Shown here piece by piece: positions 60,950 to 64,000 of a stretch of 64,000 bases of DNA. The stretch is from the NCBI GenBank assembly GCA_004297335.1, contig SCUD01000158.1, positions 54,605 to 118,604 of the forward strand, read 5' to 3'. How positions within the stretch are numbered: position 1 is the first letter of the stretch; every line of letters begins with the position of its first letter. A program made the translations under genes and the position numbers. This stretch comes from Gammaproteobacteria bacterium (lineage in GTDB: Bacteria; Pseudomonadota; Gammaproteobacteria; Steroidobacterales; Steroidobacteraceae). The notes under the pieces were generated by a model. It was not told the origin of the DNA. It made no database searches and saw nothing but the letters and a program-made list of their open reading frames with translations.

Positions 60950-61774
60950 TTACTTGCGACGACGCACGATCATTGCGTCGGTGCGCTTGTTGCTGCGCGT
61001 CTTCTTGCCCTTGGTGTGCCAGCCCCAGGGCGAGACCGGATGCGGGTTGCCCTGGCCCGAGCGGCCTTCGCCACCGCCGTGCGGGTGATCGACCGGGTTC
61101 ATGGCCACGCCGCGGACCGTCGGCCGGATACCGCGCCAGCGCTTCGCCCCGGCCTTGCCGAAGCTGCGCAGGTTGTGCTCGTCGTTGCCGATCTCGCCGA
61201 TCGTCGCGCGGCACTCGACGCTGACCTTGCGGGTTTCGCCGGACTTCAGGCGCAGGATCGCGTTGCCACCCTCGCGGCCGGAGTACTGGGCCGAATTGCC
61301 GGCCGCACGCGCCAGCTGGCCACCCTTGCCCGGCTGCAGTTCGATGTTGTGCACCATCGAGCCGACCGGGATGTGCCGCAGCTGCATCGCGTTGCCGGGC
61401 CGGATCGGCGCCTCGGCACCGGACTGCAGTTCCGCTTCCGGCTGCACGCCCTTGGGCGCCAGGATGTAACGCCGCTCGCCGTCACGGTACAGCAGCAGCG
61501 CGATGTACGCCGTCCGGTTCGGGTCGTACTCGAGCCGCTCGACCAGCGCCGGAATGCCGTCCTTGTCGCGCCGGAAGTCGATCATCCGGTAGTTGTGCTT
61601 GTGGCCGCCGCCCTTGTGCCGCGTGGTAATGCGGCCGACGTTGTTGCGCCCACCGGTGGACTTGTGCCCGGCCACCAGCGCGCGCAGCGGCCCGCCCTTG
61701 TGGAGCGCCGAACGGTCGGGACGCACCTGGAAGCGCGTACCCGGCGATCGCGGCTTGAGTTTCTTCAGTGCCAT
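60950..61774 (-). CDS. rplB: 50S ribosomal protein L2
   Basis: The 274-residue protein starts [16 protein letters not shown] at 61774 and has the peptidyl-transferase-region motif [19 protein letters not shown], including the conserved His. A longer frame would overlap rplW. It lies 22 bases after rplW. Confidence 0.98.
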   Translation of the reverse strand: MALKKLKPRSPGTRFQVRPDRSALHKGGPLRALVAGHKSTGGRNNVGRITTRHKGGGHKHNYRMIDFRRDKDGIPALVERLEYDPNRTAYIALLLYRDGERRYILAPKGVQPEAELQSGAEAPIRPGNAMQLRHIPVGSMVHNIELQPGKGGQLARAAGNSAQYSGREGGNAILRLKSGETRKVSVECRATIGEIGNDEHNLRSFGKAGAKRWRGIRPTVRGVAMNPVDHPHGGGEGRSGQGNPHPVSPWGWHTKGKKTRSNKRTDAMIVRRRK

Positions 61775-61796
61775 GCTGCTCTTCCTGTCGCTGCGC

Positions 61797-62108
61797 TCAG
61801 GCCCGCTCGGCGCCGGCGAGTTCGATCGTCTGGCCCGCGGCCAGCCGCACATAGGCCTTCTTCCAGGCCTGCCGCTGGCCCAGCGCGCGACCGAAGCGCT
61901 TGCGCTTGCCCGGCAGGTTGAGGACCCGTACCGAGTCGACCTTGACCTCGAACATGTACTGGACCGCCGCGCGGATCTCCGGGCGCGTCGCATCCGTCCT
62001 GACCCGGAACACGTACTGGTTGCCATCAGCGCCCAGCCGCGCGCTCTTTTCCGAGACGTGCGGGGCGATCAGGATCGTGGTCAGGCGCTCCTTGCCGGTC
62101 GTGCTCAT
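61797..62108 (-). CDS. rplW: 50S ribosomal protein L23
   Basis: The 103-residue protein has [39 protein letters not shown] and [21 protein letters not shown]. It is the tunnel-exit docking site for trigger factor. It overlaps rplD by four bases. Confidence 0.98.
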   Translation of the reverse strand: MSTTGKERLTTILIAPHVSEKSARLGADGNQYVFRVRTDATRPEIRAAVQYMFEVKVDSVRVLNLPGKRKRFGRALGQRQAWKKAYVRLAAGQTIELAGAERA

Positions 62109-62719
62109 GCCAGCCTCTCCTCGAGCAACCGCAGTGCACCGACGGTGGCCAGCACCTTCGGGTAGCGCGCCAGGGATACCGGGTCCAGGTTCGCCACTGG
62201 CAGCACGTCCACGTCGATGAGGTTGCGCGCCGCCAGGTGCAGCTTTTCGTCGTAGGCCTCGATCAGGATCAGCACGCTGTCGAGACCGAGTTCGGCGAGC
62301 CGGCCGACCAGCATGCGGGTCTTGGGCGCCTCCAGCTCGAGTGAAACGGTCGCGAGCAGGCGTTCCTGCCGGACCAGTTCCGACAGCATCGAACGGATAG
62401 CCCCGCGGTACATCTTGCGGTTGACCTTCTGCGCGTGGCTGCGCGGCCGGGCCGCAAACGCCCGCCCGCCGCCCACCCAGATCGGGCTGCGACTCGAGCC
62501 GGCGCGGGCGCTGCCGGTGCCCTTCTGGCGCCACGGCTTCTTGCCGCCGCCGCGCACCTCGGCGCGCGTCTTCTGGGCCTTGGTGCCAGCGCGGCCGGCC
62601 GCCGCGTAGGCGGTCAGCACCTGATGGACGAGCGGCTCGTTGAACTCACGGCCGAACGTCGCATCGCTGACATCGATCTCGGAGCCCGCGGCTCCGCCAT
62701 TGACGAGTTTCAGCTTCAT
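62105..62719 (-). CDS. rplD: 50S ribosomal protein L4
   Basis: The 204-residue protein starts [19 protein letters not shown] and has the tunnel loop [20 protein letters not shown]. In enterobacteria L4 also represses its own operon. It lies 16 bases after rplC. Confidence 0.97.
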   Translation of the reverse strand: MKLKLVNGGAAGSEIDVSDATFGREFNEPLVHQVLTAYAAAGRAGTKAQKTRAEVRGGGKKPWRQKGTGSARAGSSRSPIWVGGGRAFAARPRSHAQKVNRKMYRGAIRSMLSELVRQERLLATVSLELEAPKTRMLVGRLAELGLDSVLILIEAYDEKLHLAARNLIDVDVLPVANLDPVSLARYPKVLATVGALRLLEERLA

Positions 62720-62735
62720 CGTCTGGGCCTCGGGT

Positions 62736-63416
62736 TCACTTCTTGACCGGCGCCACGTAACGGCGGCGGCGCTGTCCCAGCGCCTTGACCGACGGGCGCA
62801 CGATGACCTGGCCGCCCGGAGCCCCTGGCACCGACCCGCTGACCAGCAGCAGGTTGCGCTCGGCGTCGATCTGGACGACGCGCAGGTTCTCCTCCGTGCA
62901 CCGATCGCCGCCCATGCGCCCCGCCATGCGCTTGCCCGGGAACGTCCGCCCCGCAGTCTGGCGCTGGCCGATCGAGCCAGGGGCACGGTGCGACACCGAG
63001 GTGCCGTGGCTCGCGTAACCGCCTGCGAAGCCGTGCCGCTTCATGACGCCGGCATAGCCCTTGCCAATGCTGGTACCCGTGACGTCCACGACCTGGCCCG
63101 CCTCGAACATGTCGACGCGCAGCTCGGTGCCGGCGGTGACCGCCTCGCCCTCGCCCGCTGCCAGCCGGAACTCGACCAGCGCCTCGCCGGGCTCGACGCC
63201 GGGTCGCGCATAGTGGCCCGCCACCGGCTTGCGCAGGCGGGAGGCACGGCGCGACCCGAAGGTCACCTGCAGGGCGCGATAGCCATCCCGGCCATCGGCC
63301 TTGACCTGCACCACCCGGTTGGGCAGCGCCTCGATGACAGTCACCGGCAGGGACTCGCCCGCGTCGGTGAAAACCCGAGTCATGCCGGCCTTGCGGCCGA
63401 CCAGACCAATGGTCAT
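62736..63416 (-). CDS. rplC: 50S ribosomal protein L3
   Basis: The 226-residue protein starts [18 protein letters not shown] at 63416 and has the long loop [20 protein letters not shown] that reaches toward the peptidyl transferase centre. It begins after an unusually long 130-base spacer from rpsJ that holds hairpins and a possible promoter. Confidence 0.98.
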   Translation of the reverse strand: MTIGLVGRKAGMTRVFTDAGESLPVTVIEALPNRVVQVKADGRDGYRALQVTFGSRRASRLRKPVAGHYARPGVEPGEALVEFRLAAGEGEAVTAGTELRVDMFEAGQVVDVTGTSIGKGYAGVMKRHGFAGGYASHGTSVSHRAPGSIGQRQTAGRTFPGKRMAGRMGGDRCTEENLRVVQIDAERNLLLVSGSVPGAPGGQVIVRPSVKALGQRRRRYVAPVKK

Positions 63417-63477
63417 GACTGTTGTCCTTATACACCGCACCGGCTGCAATTGGCCGGCGCTGCCTAACCCGTCGTTC

Positions 63478-63555
63478 AGCCCAGGACCCCGCGTCCTGGG
63501 CTCATTCAGGCTCGAAACGAGCCGCCTAGTATAGCGGCTCCGTGCCCTAGTTCAA
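63478..63555 (-). promoter_or_regulatory. rpsJ-rplC spacer: candidate promoter and hairpins
   Basis: On the minus strand, TTGAAC (63550-63555) and TATACT (63528-63533) are 16 bases apart, predicting a start near 63521. Hairpin one pairs GAGCCGC (63519-63525) with GCGGCTC (63534-63540) over an 8-base loop. Hairpin two pairs AGCCCAGGA (63478-63486) with TCCTGGGCT (63494-63502) over a 7-base loop. Neither is followed by a T-tract, so they are more likely leader or processing structures than terminators. Confidence 0.5.
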
Positions 63556-63861
63556 CTTGATCTGTACGTCGACCCCCGCCGGCAGCTCGAGGCGCATCAG
63601 CGCGTCGACCGTCTTGTCGGTCGGGCTCAGGATGTCCATCAGGCGCTTGTGGGTGCGGACCTCGTACTGGTCACGCGCGTCCTTGTCGCCGTGTGGCGAC
63701 ACCAGCAGCGTGAAGCGCTCGATCTTGGTCGGCAGCGGCACCGGGCCGCGCACGATCGCGCCGGTGCGGCGGGCGGTCTCGACGATCTCGCGGGCCGAGG
63801 TATCGATCAGCCGGTGATCGAAGGCCTTGAGGCGGATCCGGATGTTCTGACTGGTTGCCAT
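63547..63861 (-). CDS. rpsJ: 30S ribosomal protein S10
   Basis: The 104-residue protein has [36 protein letters not shown] and [15 protein letters not shown]. Besides the 30S head it is the NusE antitermination factor. It lies nine bases after tuf, so in this genome S10 is probably transcribed with the str operon genes. Confidence 0.98.
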   Translation of the reverse strand: MATSQNIRIRLKAFDHRLIDTSAREIVETARRTGAIVRGPVPLPTKIERFTLLVSPHGDKDARDQYEVRTHKRLMDILSPTDKTVDALMRLELPAGVDVQIKLN

Positions 63862-63870
63862 GGTCGTTCC

Positions 63871-64000
<130 letters not shown>

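Noticed and set aside
63478..63502. Hairpin considered as terminator of rpsJ
   Set aside because: No T-tract follows on the minus strand, and termination there would cut off essential genes.

Overview
The window is high-GC DNA (roughly two-thirds G+C by eye) from a gammaproteobacterium. The evidence is gene order. The block miaB-ybeZ-ybeY-ybeX-lnt, then leuS-lptE, then holA-nadD-rsfS-rlmH, then maf-rng-yhdP is a gammaproteobacterial core arrangement. The uvrA / MFS / ssb triplet is laid out as in Pseudomonas. A complete S10-spc-alpha ribosomal protein cluster, including rpmD, secY and rpmJ, follows the classical order. I cannot name a genus. No tRNA, rRNA, CRISPR array or intact transposase was seen, and no stretch longer than 300 bases lacks a gene.

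Layout. (1) 1-7426, minus strand: core genes holA, nadD, rsfS, rlmH, maf, rng and the first ~915 codons of yhdP, tightly packed. (2) 7427-28260: an accessory island inserted exactly between lptE and holA, which are normally adjacent. It carries a proline iminopeptidase, small membrane proteins, a SWIM/SNF2 pair, a PIN-like protein, an AAA-DUF4143 ATPase, a SnoaL-like protein, and a 12-kb co-directional defence and toxin-antitoxin block: higB-higA, RhuM-Fic, a second AAA-DUF4143, an AlbA_2/HATPase regulator, a broken hsdR remnant, then hsdM-hsdS-(Abi-C-like)-hsdR. (3) 28261-36435, minus strand: miaB, phoH-like, ybeY, corC, lnt, leuS, lptE, with 0-4 base spacings or overlaps. (4) 36570-44604: a GGDEF-EAL protein, ssb, an MFS transporter, divergent uvrA and a copper chaperone overlapping the end of uvrA. 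(5) 44534-49943: a radical SAM protein, aldehyde dehydrogenase and GNAT operon, an Ala-rich lipoprotein with a clear terminator, pepQ and mscL. (6) 49988-64000, minus strand: alpha, spc and S10 operons from rplQ back to the 3' end of tuf.

How they fit together. The core minus-strand genes maintain the envelope (lnt, lptE, yhdP), mature ribosomes and tRNA (ybeY, rsfS, rlmH, miaB, rng), make NAD (nadD) and load the replicative clamp (holA). The island is a layered defence locus. It shows traces of rearrangement: a deleted second hsdR, a REP-like palindrome absorbed in frame into hsdM, a perfect 31-bp palindrome inside the RhuM-Fic gene, and a dyad upstream of higBA. The strongest candidates for undescribed biology are those palindromes inside coding sequences, the Abi-C-like gene between hsdS and hsdR, and the SWIM/SNF2/PIN trio.
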